Positions 25,901-32,454 of a DNA stretch of 38,300 nt are shown here, piece by piece. Position numbers and translations under genes: made by a program. The stretch covers positions 1 through 38,300 of the forward strand of contig NZ_AZDU01000019.1 in assembly GCF_001434815.1 (NCBI RefSeq). The letters are read 5' to 3'. Positions within the stretch are counted from its first letter, which is position 1; each line of letters opens with the position of its first letter. Source of the DNA: Lactobacillus equicursoris DSM 19284 = JCM 14600 = CIP 110162. GTDB lineage: Bacteria; Bacillota; Bacilli; Lactobacillales; Lactobacillaceae. Under the pieces are notes generated by a model. That model made no database searches. It had not been told where the DNA came from and was given only the letters and a program-made list of their open reading frames with translations.

Positions 25901-26084
25901 ACCATCTTCGGCTGACGACTACCAGGTCACCAACGGCTCGGTCATCGTCATGCACATGTTGGAAAATGCCAAGTATACGGCGCAGGTACTTGATGTGATG
26001 ATCCCAATTTGGCAAAAAGAGGGGTATAAGTTTGCCACGATCGACCAGTACACCAAGGCCTATAGTCAAAACTGGGGCAAGTAG
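22950..26084 (+). CDS. Membrane-anchored protein with four tandem NodB-type deacetylase domains
   Basis: The 1044-residue product has a basic N-terminus and one membrane helix (about 16-37), so the rest is extracellular. Four stretches share the same order of elements: a hydrophobic strand, then an ATF-like strand, then a GH-E-like turn. Domain 1 (about 88-305) shows IQATFAIP and SGQKLAGNG. Domain 2 (about 335-495) shows ATGSFFVDS and DGFGVEISS. Domain 3 (about 530-760) shows GQATFAATY and EGHELALVY. Domain 4 (about 817-1036) shows VKATFFVLT and DGHEVASHSDSH. Only domain 4 keeps NodB catalytic motifs: TFDDW (D826, D827), H877/H881, RPP (936-938) and MHM (H1002). It should therefore be a metal-dependent carbohydrate de-N-acetylase, with three degenerate copies possibly binding polymer. 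First gene of the polysaccharide cluster. Confidence 0.85.
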   Translation: MKKDKRQRKIKTKTGLGILALVIAIGVIALGYLTYRAVKVVQLSKQVDVQVDGSQKYKTVSNKKLWKQYETSDPADIITGNPDAKKQETAIVFAGLSESSETNEKILDYLKQAKIQATFAIPAASARENDGFIKELKKSGQKLAGNGLTGTETASLSAASLLGKLNLAQKTLGQESRQQVKQLYLPISNLSFYKMAQATGYEQVIEPKDSDVLDRTSFKTKTAVSTYVSHLTGQRIILVNLAQVKQPVHQEPTIVAAKPALDKQASLNDQKSTKNQELDVDQLTKYLLASLKKQKIPVVPLNQLGKKSLAEYMQDLLQKPAYAPVYRYSLTRKKEIAPVFRDVATAKQYQAIKKALKKYQATGSFFVDSQTPLSLVKQIKQDGFGVEISSQTGLLTKMTAWKYLSDNQERLTKEGISPKAYLLGKNDQVKAARAAAYEADLIPVKAQAGNSKLESGYYYEFSGEKWDQNSKKKLDAFLQKAKKEKYQTVKISSLLSSQKIKRLPSRQIQTLRKQNSGKKSSYQKMVLTTEPALSLLFTNLGHGAADLDAGRIVKSRGGQATFAATYSELVDQNQEIETLLEEGHELALVYQPSSAFPATFKGTVDYLHNCLAYAKWRYDYQPKLVFLAPKNAKKGVLEAIKAEGMQAIGASQSLIKAKTNDSSDKTIKKNMTGISKVRFTRGGIERINLGYYDQDEGASDGSSTVMGSMVKAILKAKLDAIAYHPNGKKKLAKASEYQLKTVTSLLNSKDKYTFNSKKSDLVLAGKNDLAKLHPYWKQFAYIQRHYLGSNFITSPVKMPGFDYWETNRLDQVGRLTNKKVLFLTFDDWGTDQSINKLLYVLKKHRVKATFFVLTQNVQNNPNLLRSIAEDGHEVASHSDSHTPLAIANKSYTRYHSLSKKQVKSMRKDLARSYAKLNKYVGDVKVDGKKALSLDFRPPTLEVSKNGLETVFNVGFKYAISGDVSTNDYEKKSFASLLNALKNGSPSSADDYQVTNGSVIVMHMLENAKYTAQVLDVMIPIWQKEGYKFATIDQYTKAYSQNWGK

Positions 26085-26128
26085 CTTTTTTAGTTGTGAA
26101 AAAGTATAAGAGAAAAAGGTAATAGAAA

Positions 26129-27442
26129 ATGGAAACGAAAATCTTAGACAAGCTAGCAAACGGCGGTGCCCTCTGCGTGGTGGGCCTGGGCTATGTGGGC
26201 CTGCCCCTAGCCATTGCCTTTGCCAAAAAAGTAAAAACCATCGGCTTTGACATCAATGAAGACAAGATCATGGCCTACCAAAAAGGCATCGACTTGACTC
26301 ATGAAGTTGGCGACCAAGCTGTGATGGACAGCCAGATTCTTTTTACCAGCGATCCCAAGCAAATCAAAGAAGCGGATTTTGTCATCGTGGCCGTCCCAAC
26401 CCCGGTTTATAGCGACAACAACCCGGACCTGCGGCCACTAGCAGGGGCCAGCCAAGTGGTGGGACAAAACCTGAAAAAAGGCGCCATCGTCTGCTTTGAA
26501 TCGACCGTTTACCCCGGCATTACCGAGAACTACTGTGGCCCGATCATCGCTAAGGCCAGTGGGTTAAAAGCCCGGACCGACTTTAAACTGGCCTATTCGC
26601 CTGAGCGAATCAATCCCGGCGACCAGGTGCACCGCCTGACCAATATTAACAAGATCGTGTCTGGGCAAGACGCAGTTACTTGCCAGGCGGTCAAAAGCGT
26701 CTATGACCTGGTGATGGAGGAAACGGTGCCCGTATCCTCCATCAAGGCGGCTGAAGCCATCAAGGTGACGGAAAATACCCAGCGCGACGTCAACATTGCC
26801 TTCATGAATGAGTGCGCGGAAATTTTTGACAAGATGGGCATTGATACCGGCGAGGTTTTGAAGGGGATGCGGACCAAGTGGAATGCGCTGGACTTTAAGC
26901 CAGGTCTGGTCGGTGGCCACTGTATCGGGGTTGACCCATACTACCTGATTAACGAGGCGGAAAAAGTTAACGCGGATGCAATGCTGTTAAAAATCAGTAG
27001 AAAGATCAACAACCAGGCCGCCCTCTTCGTCAGAGACAAGACCTTAAAGCTCTTGACTTTGACAGGCCTGCCGGTCAAGGGGATGCGGGTTGGCGTTTTG
27101 GGCATTACCTTTAAGGAAAATGTGGGGGATGCCCGGAACTCCAAAGTCATCGACATCATCAATGGTCTCAAGGAATACGGAATCGAGGTCCTGGTTTATG
27201 ACCCGCACGCTGATCCTCGTGACATTTGGCAAAAATATGGGGTCAAACTGGTTCCCAGATCAGCCGTGCATGACTTGAACGGCTTAGTCGTCGCCGTTGC
27301 TCACCGGGAATTTCTGGATCTTGATTTGGACCACTTTTTCAAAAAGGACCTAGTTCCGCAAGACCGGGTCCTGGTGGATGTCAAGTCCATTTATCCAAAG
27401 GAAAGGTTAGAGAAACTCGGCTATTCCTACTGGCAACTGTAG
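26129..27442 (+). CDS. UDP-N-acetylhexosamine dehydrogenase (WecC/WbpO/TviB type)
   Basis: The 437-residue protein is a nucleotide-sugar dehydrogenase that oxidises C6 of a UDP-sugar to the uronic acid with 2 NAD+. The NAD-binding loop is GLGYVGLPLA (19-28). The central region has KVTENTQRDVNIAFMNE (from 212) and the catalytic cysteine C265 in GGHCIGVDPYYL. That form of the cysteine motif is typical of UDP-GlcNAc/ManNAc/GalNAc dehydrogenases, whereas UDP-glucose dehydrogenases carry GGSCFPKD. The likely product is a UDP-HexNAc-uronate. It starts 44 bases after the four-NodB gene and 30 bases before the synthase gene, with AAAGG upstream, so it probably feeds that synthase. The sugar isomer cannot be decided by eye. 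Confidence 0.87.
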   Translation: METKILDKLANGGALCVVGLGYVGLPLAIAFAKKVKTIGFDINEDKIMAYQKGIDLTHEVGDQAVMDSQILFTSDPKQIKEADFVIVAVPTPVYSDNNPDLRPLAGASQVVGQNLKKGAIVCFESTVYPGITENYCGPIIAKASGLKARTDFKLAYSPERINPGDQVHRLTNINKIVSGQDAVTCQAVKSVYDLVMEETVPVSSIKAAEAIKVTENTQRDVNIAFMNECAEIFDKMGIDTGEVLKGMRTKWNALDFKPGLVGGHCIGVDPYYLINEAEKVNADAMLLKISRKINNQAALFVRDKTLKLLTLTGLPVKGMRVGVLGITFKENVGDARNSKVIDIINGLKEYGIEVLVYDPHADPRDIWQKYGVKLVPRSAVHDLNGLVVAVAHREFLDLDLDHFFKKDLVPQDRVLVDVKSIYPKERLEKLGYSYWQL

Positions 27443-27472
27443 TTTTTTTGTAAAAGAGGGGAGGGCAGAAAG

Positions 27473-29425
27473 ATGACTGAAGCAAAGACAGAAGTGACTA
27501 CGGAAATAAAGGCAGAAAATAAGAAAAAAGAGAAGGACCAAGATGTCCTCTTAAAGGAAAAAAGTGACCGGCGCCTCCTGCCGCACGTACCAGACCCCAC
27601 CGGTCAAAGAAACATCCTGGACCGGCGGGGCAAGTATACGGACGACGAGGACCTGACGACTCTCTTAAGAGAGCACCAACTAGGCGTCCGCTATGTGAGC
27701 GATTTTCCGGTCAAGGTTAAGGCTGAGAAAAAAGGTAAACCGGTGATTTTTACCGGGACCTGCCGGGATATTTCGGATACGGGGATGCTTTTAGTCGCAA
27801 ATGACGACTTTGATGACGTCAAAGACTGTAAAAACGTCCACCTCAAGTTCAAGGTGCCGGCTGGCTCCATGCCAGAAGGCCACGAAATGAAGTTCAAGAT
27901 CACTGGGCAAATCGTCAGAAGCGTTGACAGCCAAAAAGCGGTCGGCATCGAATTTTCCCAAAGCCTGCCCAGTTACCTGGACCGACATAAAGACCGCTAC
28001 TTGCTGGTTTCAGCCTCTTTGGCCCTGGCCTTTGTGGCCTTTTGCGTGGTTTTGATGCGGGCTGAATCGGTCATCTACTTTAAGTACAATGCTCTCTTAT
28101 ATTCATACTCCCTGATCGCGGCAGCCTTTTTGCTAACGCGTTACCTCTTTGGGGCTCTCTATCAGCCGGTGCCGGTCAATCCCGACTTTACCCCGTCAGT
28201 CACCATCGTGATTCCTTGTTTTAACGAAGAAAAGTGGATCCAAAAAACCATCCTGTCTTGTCTTGACCAGGCCTATCCAGTTGACAAGCTCAAGGTCTAT
28301 GTGGTGGACGACTGCTCCACTGACCGGTCGGTAGAAAAAATCAACGAGCTGATTGACAAGCTGGTCAAAAGCGAAGGCCAAAGATATGACGTCAAAGATC
28401 GGGTCAAGTGCTTTGTCCAAGAAAAGAACACTGGCAAGCGGGCCGCCTTGGTCCGGGGCGTGGAAAATACGGATACGGATCTAGTCATGTTCGTTGACTC
28501 TGACTCTTTTTTAGAGCCAGATGCCGTGCGCAACCTGGTTCAGCCCTTCCAAGATCCGAAAATGGGGGGCTGCGCTGGACGCTGCGACGTGGCCAACACC
28601 TACACCAATGCCTTGACCGAGATGCAGTCGGTCCGCTACTACATCGCCTTCCGGATCATGAAGGCGGCAGAGGGCGTTTTTGATGCCGTCACCTGTTTAA
28701 GCGGGCCACTTTCTTGCTATAGAAGAGAATTGGTCATGAAGTATAAGGACCGCTGGGTCCACCAGCGCTTTTTGGGCCACAAGGCTACCTTTGGCGATGA
28801 CCGGGCCATGACCAACTTCATCCTCCGCCATCACCGCTGCACTTACCAAGATACGGCGGTCTGCTCAACCATCGTGCCCAAAAAGCACCGGGTCTTTTTA
28901 AAGCAGCAAATGCGCTGGAAGCGATCCTGGCTAAGAGAATCGCTCATGGCGGGCTGCTTTATGTGGAGGAAAGAACCTTATGCAGCCATCAACTTTTACA
29001 TCGGCCTGATTGTGCCGATCATGGCGCCGGTTGTCGTCGTCTACAACCTGATGTACGTGCCGCTGACCCAGCACATTTTTCCGAAAGCCTTCTTAGTGGG
29101 GCTGCTCCTCATGAGTCTGATGATGTCCTTTGCCCAGCTGCTCTTAAGAAAAAGTACCACCTGGACCTTCGGCTTTCTCTTTTGCATGTACTACGAGCTG
29201 ATTTTGCTCTGGCAGATGCCGATTGCCTGGGTGACCTTCTGGAAGTCCACTTGGGGGACGCGGCAAACGCCAACCGACGTGAAGGCCGCACAAAAGAAGG
29301 CTGCTAAAAAGAAGGAAAGAGAAGAAAAGAAAGAGGCTAGAAAAGAAGCCAAGCGGCAAGTAAAGCGCAAAGAAGGGGGCGATGGCGATGACAGAGGAAA
29401 AGCAGGAACAGGAACCGACGCTTAA
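27473..29425 (+). CDS. PilZ-domain fused hyaluronan-synthase-like family 2 glycosyltransferase
   Basis: The 650-residue protein has a charged N-terminus, a PilZ-like barrel (about 72-165), two membrane helices (176-197, 207-229), a GT2 domain (about 240-490) and three C-terminal helices. It ends in a Lys/Glu/Ala-rich tail. The PilZ motif DISDTG (99-104) is intact. At the usual RxxxR site only the second Arg (R73) is clear; the first position reads Gln (Q69). The GT motifs are VVDD (277-280), VDSDS (341-345), CLSGPLSCYRR, GDDR (441-444) and QQMRW (478-482). The SGPLSCYRR...GDDR...QQxRW series closely resembles streptococcal hyaluronan synthase. Such enzymes both polymerise and translocate the chain. 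The gene overlaps the next one by 38 bases (44 with the earlier ATG). Confidence 0.87.
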   Translation: MTEAKTEVTTEIKAENKKKEKDQDVLLKEKSDRRLLPHVPDPTGQRNILDRRGKYTDDEDLTTLLREHQLGVRYVSDFPVKVKAEKKGKPVIFTGTCRDISDTGMLLVANDDFDDVKDCKNVHLKFKVPAGSMPEGHEMKFKITGQIVRSVDSQKAVGIEFSQSLPSYLDRHKDRYLLVSASLALAFVAFCVVLMRAESVIYFKYNALLYSYSLIAAAFLLTRYLFGALYQPVPVNPDFTPSVTIVIPCFNEEKWIQKTILSCLDQAYPVDKLKVYVVDDCSTDRSVEKINELIDKLVKSEGQRYDVKDRVKCFVQEKNTGKRAALVRGVENTDTDLVMFVDSDSFLEPDAVRNLVQPFQDPKMGGCAGRCDVANTYTNALTEMQSVRYYIAFRIMKAAEGVFDAVTCLSGPLSCYRRELVMKYKDRWVHQRFLGHKATFGDDRAMTNFILRHHRCTYQDTAVCSTIVPKKHRVFLKQQMRWKRSWLRESLMAGCFMWRKEPYAAINFYIGLIVPIMAPVVVVYNLMYVPLTQHIFPKAFLVGLLLMSLMMSFAQLLLRKSTTWTFGFLFCMYYELILLWQMPIAWVTFWKSTWGTRQTPTDVKAAQKKAAKKKEREEKKEARKEAKRQVKRKEGGDGDDRGKAGTGTDA

Positions 29426-31310
29426 ACAGAAACATTTTTACTTACAAAGCAAGAAGGACTGGATCAAGTTTATCCGCTCTATCCTGGAATGGATTAGCCT
29501 GATCGTCTTAGGCGTCGTCATCTTCCGCGCACTGTTTGTCACTAAGACCTATCAGCCTTATGACAGAAATGATCCCAAGATTGTGGACGGCAAAGACCAC
29601 GGCTTGATCGCCCTGTCTTACTTTGGCGTCGATCGGGAGGGGACGGATACCCTGATTTCGCTACAGCGGCTTGAAGAGGAACTGACTACCTTAAAAAAGC
29701 TGGGCTATGTCACGGTTAGTCAAAAAGATGTGGAGAACTACTACTACCACAAAAAGCCTCTGCCGAAAAAAGCCCTCTTCTTGGTCTTTGAAGATGGACG
29801 GCGGGACACAGTGCTTTTTACTGAAAAATTGCTGGAAAGGCTGAACTACCAGGCCACCATCTTAACCTATGCCGAAAAGTTTAAGAATAATGACCAGAAA
29901 TTCGTTTCTGTCAAAGACTTGAAGCGGCTCAGTAAAGAAGGCTTCTGGGAGCTGGGGACCAATGGCTACCGCCTATCTTACATCAACACCTATGACCGCT
30001 ATCACCGCTTTTTAGGCAAACTGGATTCCCGGGAATTTATCGAAATCAACCAGTACATTGGCCGCAACTACAACCACTACTTGATGGACTATGAGCGGGA
30101 TAGAAATGGAATCCCGATTGAAAGCACCAAGGAAATGAAGAAGCGGATTGACCGCGACTACCAGCTGATGAAAAAGATTTACTCCAAGCAAGTTGGCAAA
30201 GTGCCGGACCTTTACGCCATCATGCACTCCAACACCAGCCGCTACGGCGATAATGCCAATGTATCCGCCGAAAACGCGGTTAACCTGGAAAGTCTTTTTA
30301 AAATGAACATTAACCGGGAAGGCTACTCCTTTGACAACCGGAAAAATTCCATCTATGACCTGACCCGGATGGAGGTCCAGGCCTGGTGGTACCAAAACCA
30401 CCTCTTGATGCGGGTCAAAGACGACCTGCCGAAAAAGGACCGGAAGAAGATCAAGTTCGTCAAGGGCAATGTCAAAAAGTACCAGCAGTGGAAGCTGGTC
30501 AAGGGGGCTGCCGAATTCAAGAAAGATACAATTGCGCTCACCTCCGATTCTGAAAGTAACGGCTTGTTGACCTTGAAAAAGGCACAGGGGAAAACTTTTC
30601 ATGTCAAGTGCGAGCTTCTTGGCAACAAGATCGGCCAGCAGACCATTTACCTGGGCACCCAGGGGACGGCCGACAAGAAGCACAATTTTTCCAGCTACTT
30701 GTCGGTGTCCTTAGAAAATAACAAGCTCTACCTCAGACAAAAGTCAGGCGGGACCATCAAGACCCTGTTTAAGCAGGACATGTACAAGCTCCATGACGAC
30801 CACCCGGTGTCCATCCCAGAAGACAAGAAGGCCGCGCTGGTTGCGGAACTCAAGACCCGGGGCAAGTTTGCTAAAAATTCTACCCTTGCTGAGCTTTACC
30901 AGATGAAGGCTTTGAAGGAAAAGCACAAGAAGGTCAAGTCGGTCAAGCAGGGGGCTAAGGAATACATCCCGGAAATCCAGATCAACGACCCCGGCGATGT
31001 GAAAGTCGACTTAATGGTTACAGGTAACAAGGTTTGGCTGACAGTTGACGGCAAAAAGCTGGTTAAGGGTCAAGTCATTAAAGAGGCAAACGGCGGGATT
31101 GCGCTAGAGAGTGCTTTTGGCGGCTTTGGCGAAAGCCAGCGTAATATTGCTGACGATGTCTACGATGGAGCCTTCCAGAACTTGGTCGTTACTAACGCAT
31201 CAGGCTCTAAGACCTATGTTGACGAGCGCCTCCACGGCTGGGAGCTAGCCAAGGACAAGTGGGACAGCTTCTGGAACAAGATCGTTGACTGGTTCATCGT
31301 CAACTTGTAG
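29388..31310 (+). CDS. Membrane-anchored protein: degenerate NodB-like domain plus beta-sandwich domain
   Basis: The product has about 640 residues. One membrane helix (about 33-54, WISLIVLGVVIFRALFV) leaves the rest outside. Residues about 73-345 follow the order of PgaB/IcaB-type deacetylases: LGYVTVSQKDVENYY, then LPKKALFLVFEDG. The catalytic TFDDG has become VFEDG (E137), and the expected metal-binding His pair reads ELGTNGYRL (N194), so deacetylase activity is unlikely. The C-terminal half (about 370-608) is beta-rich with a concanavalin/laminin-G look (QTIYLGTQG, VWLTVDGKKL, GGIALESAFGGFG). It probably binds or guides the polymer. Two ATGs, 29382 and 29388, are possible; the second has better spacing from GAAGGGGG. 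It overlaps the end of the synthase gene, indicating translational coupling. Confidence 0.78.
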   Translation: MTEEKQEQEPTLKQKHFYLQSKKDWIKFIRSILEWISLIVLGVVIFRALFVTKTYQPYDRNDPKIVDGKDHGLIALSYFGVDREGTDTLISLQRLEEELTTLKKLGYVTVSQKDVENYYYHKKPLPKKALFLVFEDGRRDTVLFTEKLLERLNYQATILTYAEKFKNNDQKFVSVKDLKRLSKEGFWELGTNGYRLSYINTYDRYHRFLGKLDSREFIEINQYIGRNYNHYLMDYERDRNGIPIESTKEMKKRIDRDYQLMKKIYSKQVGKVPDLYAIMHSNTSRYGDNANVSAENAVNLESLFKMNINREGYSFDNRKNSIYDLTRMEVQAWWYQNHLLMRVKDDLPKKDRKKIKFVKGNVKKYQQWKLVKGAAEFKKDTIALTSDSESNGLLTLKKAQGKTFHVKCELLGNKIGQQTIYLGTQGTADKKHNFSSYLSVSLENNKLYLRQKSGGTIKTLFKQDMYKLHDDHPVSIPEDKKAALVAELKTRGKFAKNSTLAELYQMKALKEKHKKVKSVKQGAKEYIPEIQINDPGDVKVDLMVTGNKVWLTVDGKKLVKGQVIKEANGGIALESAFGGFGESQRNIADDVYDGAFQNLVVTNASGSKTYVDERLHGWELAKDKWDSFWNKIVDWFIVNL

Positions 31311-31342
31311 TAGATTTTTTTAAGAGAGGAAAAGGCGATTTG

Positions 31343-32317
31343 ATGAAAAAGTTAATCAATTTCGTGCTAGCCGTTGGGCTAGCTTTTTCCTTAAGCGGCT
31401 GTCAAAAGGCTAATAATAGCAGTAATTCTGAAAACAAGCACTATGTGGTGAGCCAGGAAGCCGAAATTAAGGCGCTAAAGAAGTATCATCCCTATGTCTG
31501 GACTGTCTATTGGGGGAAAAATGATAATCTGATCAGCCTGTATCAAAACTCTGGTAATTTGTCAGGGATTGGTGATTTTGCGGCCTACTATACAAGTTCA
31601 GGAAAAATCTTTTTGCCCAGCCAGGCAGAAGCCCTGGTTAGCCAGGCCAAGGCCTCGACCAGCCTCAAGTGCCCGGTCTATCTGACCGTGGTCAACGACA
31701 CGACTAAGGAGCCAAAGAGCCAGGGCCTGCTGGAAAAGCTTTTGAAAGATACTAGTTCCCAAACTAAGGCGGCCAAGGCTATTGTGTCCTTGGCCAAGAA
31801 AAATGGCTTTTCCGGGGTTGAAATGGACTATGAAAATCTGGGCCAAGCGAGTAGCCTGTGGCAGAAATTTTTGGCTTTTGAAAAGATCCTTTATTCGCTT
31901 TGCCAAAAGGACAAATTGAAATTGCGAGTTCTGCTGGAGCCCAAGGTGCCCAAGCTGGCTTTTCCGGCTGGTCCAACCTATGTGGTCATGTGCTACAACC
32001 TCTATGGCTACAGCACCAAAGCTGGTCCTAAGGCCGACTATGCCTTTTTGGACCAAATGGCTAAAAAGTTTGCCTACCTGAAGCCTGACTACGCCTTGGC
32101 TGATGGCGGCTTTGCTTTTGGCAAAAATGTCACGCCCTTGACGCCTAGTCAGATCCAGAAAAAGGGGAGCCGGGATGCTAAAAGCGGGGCCCTTCACTAC
32201 CAAAAAGGCGACAAAACGGTCTGGTATGCTGACAGCCAAACCCTCAAGCTTTGGGCAAACCGCCTGCAAAAGAATAGCAACTATTCTATCAAGGTTAGCC
32301 TGTGGCGGCTGGAATGA
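31343..32317 (+). CDS. Lipoprotein with GH18-like TIM-barrel glycosidase domain
   Basis: The 324-residue product has a lipoprotein signal with lipobox LSGC (C20). The mature part reads as a GH18-type barrel: VWTVYWG, then CPVYLTVVND, the catalytic strand GFSGVEMDYENLG (E164 as acid/base, with D162 two residues before), VLLEPKVP, and VVMCYNLYGY, matching the family's substrate-site Tyr. The first Asp of the usual DxxDxDxE is replaced, so activity is likely but not certain. Start: TTG-ATG in tandem; the ATG at 31343 is seven bases after AAAGG. As last gene of the polysaccharide cluster, it could trim or release the polymer, much as hydrolases accompany cellulose, PNAG and Pss clusters. Confidence 0.78.
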   Translation: MKKLINFVLAVGLAFSLSGCQKANNSSNSENKHYVVSQEAEIKALKKYHPYVWTVYWGKNDNLISLYQNSGNLSGIGDFAAYYTSSGKIFLPSQAEALVSQAKASTSLKCPVYLTVVNDTTKEPKSQGLLEKLLKDTSSQTKAAKAIVSLAKKNGFSGVEMDYENLGQASSLWQKFLAFEKILYSLCQKDKLKLRVLLEPKVPKLAFPAGPTYVVMCYNLYGYSTKAGPKADYAFLDQMAKKFAYLKPDYALADGGFAFGKNVTPLTPSQIQKKGSRDAKSGALHYQKGDKTVWYADSQTLKLWANRLQKNSNYSIKVSLWRLE

Positions 32318-32346
32318 TCGAAACAAGTATATCTATTTGACAAAAG

Positions 32347-32379
32347 AAAAAGAGGAAACCTAGTGGTTTCCTCTTTTTT
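32347..32379 (+). terminator. Terminator of the polysaccharide cluster
   Basis: AAAAAGAGGAAACC (32347-32360) pairs with GGTTTCCTCTTTTT (from 32365) around TAGT, with a T run to 32379. It begins 29 bases after the lipoprotein stop. Confidence 0.92.
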
Positions 32380-32454
32380 GGTGAGAAGTTACAGATATCT
32401 AAATCTATACTTTGAAATAATGCTATTTAAATTATTATGCTTTTTTCTTTTTCC

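Noticed and set aside
26129-29425. Hyaluronan operon (hasA-hasB)
   Set aside because: The synthase resembles HasA, but the dehydrogenase has the UDP-HexNAc-type cysteine motif, and deacetylase and PilZ modules are not part of has operons.
30012-30683. Long minus-strand open frame (223 codons) inside the anchored NodB-like gene
   Set aside because: It lies wholly within a gene with clear domain signals, has no ribosome binding site, and its long frame follows from the GC-rich third-position bias of the sense gene.
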